A DNA stretch of 64,000 nucleotides from Lysobacter sp. (GTDB lineage: Bacteria; Pseudomonadota; Gammaproteobacteria; Xanthomonadales; Xanthomonadaceae). The translations under genes were made by a program, and so were the position numbers. Each line of letters starts with the position of its first letter. The stretch's first letter is position 1. This document shows, piece after piece, positions 63,986 to 64,000 of the stretch. Location: NCBI GenBank assembly GCA_011526085.1, contig WYBC01000034.1, forward strand, positions 1 to 64,000. The letters are read 5' to 3'. The notes below the pieces were generated by a model. It ran no database searches and had not been told where the DNA came from. It worked only from the letters and a program-made list of their open reading frames with translations.

Positions 63986-64000
63986 ATGAAACGCCCCGTT
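63986..64000 (+). CDS. Start of a rightward gene, cut by window end
   Basis: ATG at 63986 follows a strong site, gaggagaggtcgc, and reads MKRPV to the window edge. It is divergent from the ECF sigma gene. The product cannot be told from five residues. Confidence 0.5.

Overview
The window is about 68% G+C chromosomal DNA. Its gene order and content (hemA–prfA, then lolB–ispE–tRNA-Gln–prs–rplY–pth–ychF), many secreted enzymes, a large TonB-dependent receptor and families of short inverted repeats point to a gammaproteobacterium of the Xanthomonadaceae/Lysobacteraceae (Lysobacter/Luteimonas-like). No species can be named from sequence alone. There are no rRNA genes, CRISPR arrays or recognisable insertion sequences; one tRNA gene is present.

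Layout. 1-2.0 kb: an unrecognised secreted protein behind a REP-like repeat. 2.1-5.4 kb: a sharply AT-rich island carrying a roughly 950-residue HD + GHKL (Hsp90-like) ATPase and a small companion ORF. Both are interrupted by frame breaks that fall on homopolymers. 5.5-16 kb: envelope proteins, an S9 peptidase, a PHB-depolymerase-family esterase, a TPR protein, a DUF2189 membrane protein, PhnA, a 49-residue DUF2256 protein and a secreted alpha-amylase. 16.4-18.4 kb: a TPR-GGDEF diguanylate cyclase.

18.7-48.3 kb: a large exopolysaccharide / cell-surface glycan locus in blocks of alternating strand. It has an initiating undecaprenyl-phosphate sugar transferase, five further glycosyltransferases, a Wzx-type flippase, an O-antigen ligase/polymerase, three NodB-type deacetylases, three methyltransferases and an asparagine-synthase-type amidotransferase. 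It also has an acyltransferase, a two-enzyme fusion (Gfo/Idh + epimerase), a PaaK/CapK-type adenylating enzyme, and a coupled module of acyl carrier protein, AMP-ligase, NAD-synthase-like enzyme and GNAT enzyme. Several proteins resemble those of PEP-CTERM/exosortase-A loci, but no exosortase is in the window. ATGA/GTGA stop-start overlaps indicate tight translational coupling. The plausible flow is initiation on the lipid carrier, elongation and decoration, export by the flippase, then polymerisation or ligation.

48.4-58.9 kb: a housekeeping block (a flavin-type stress protein, prfA, hemA, a TPR protein, lolB, ispE, tRNA-Gln, prs, rplY, pth, ychF) ending in a strong bidirectional terminator. 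59-63.9 kb: a FecI-FecR-type cell-surface signalling operon with a 1026-residue TonB-dependent receptor that has the STN signalling domain. The window ends at the first codons of a rightward gene.
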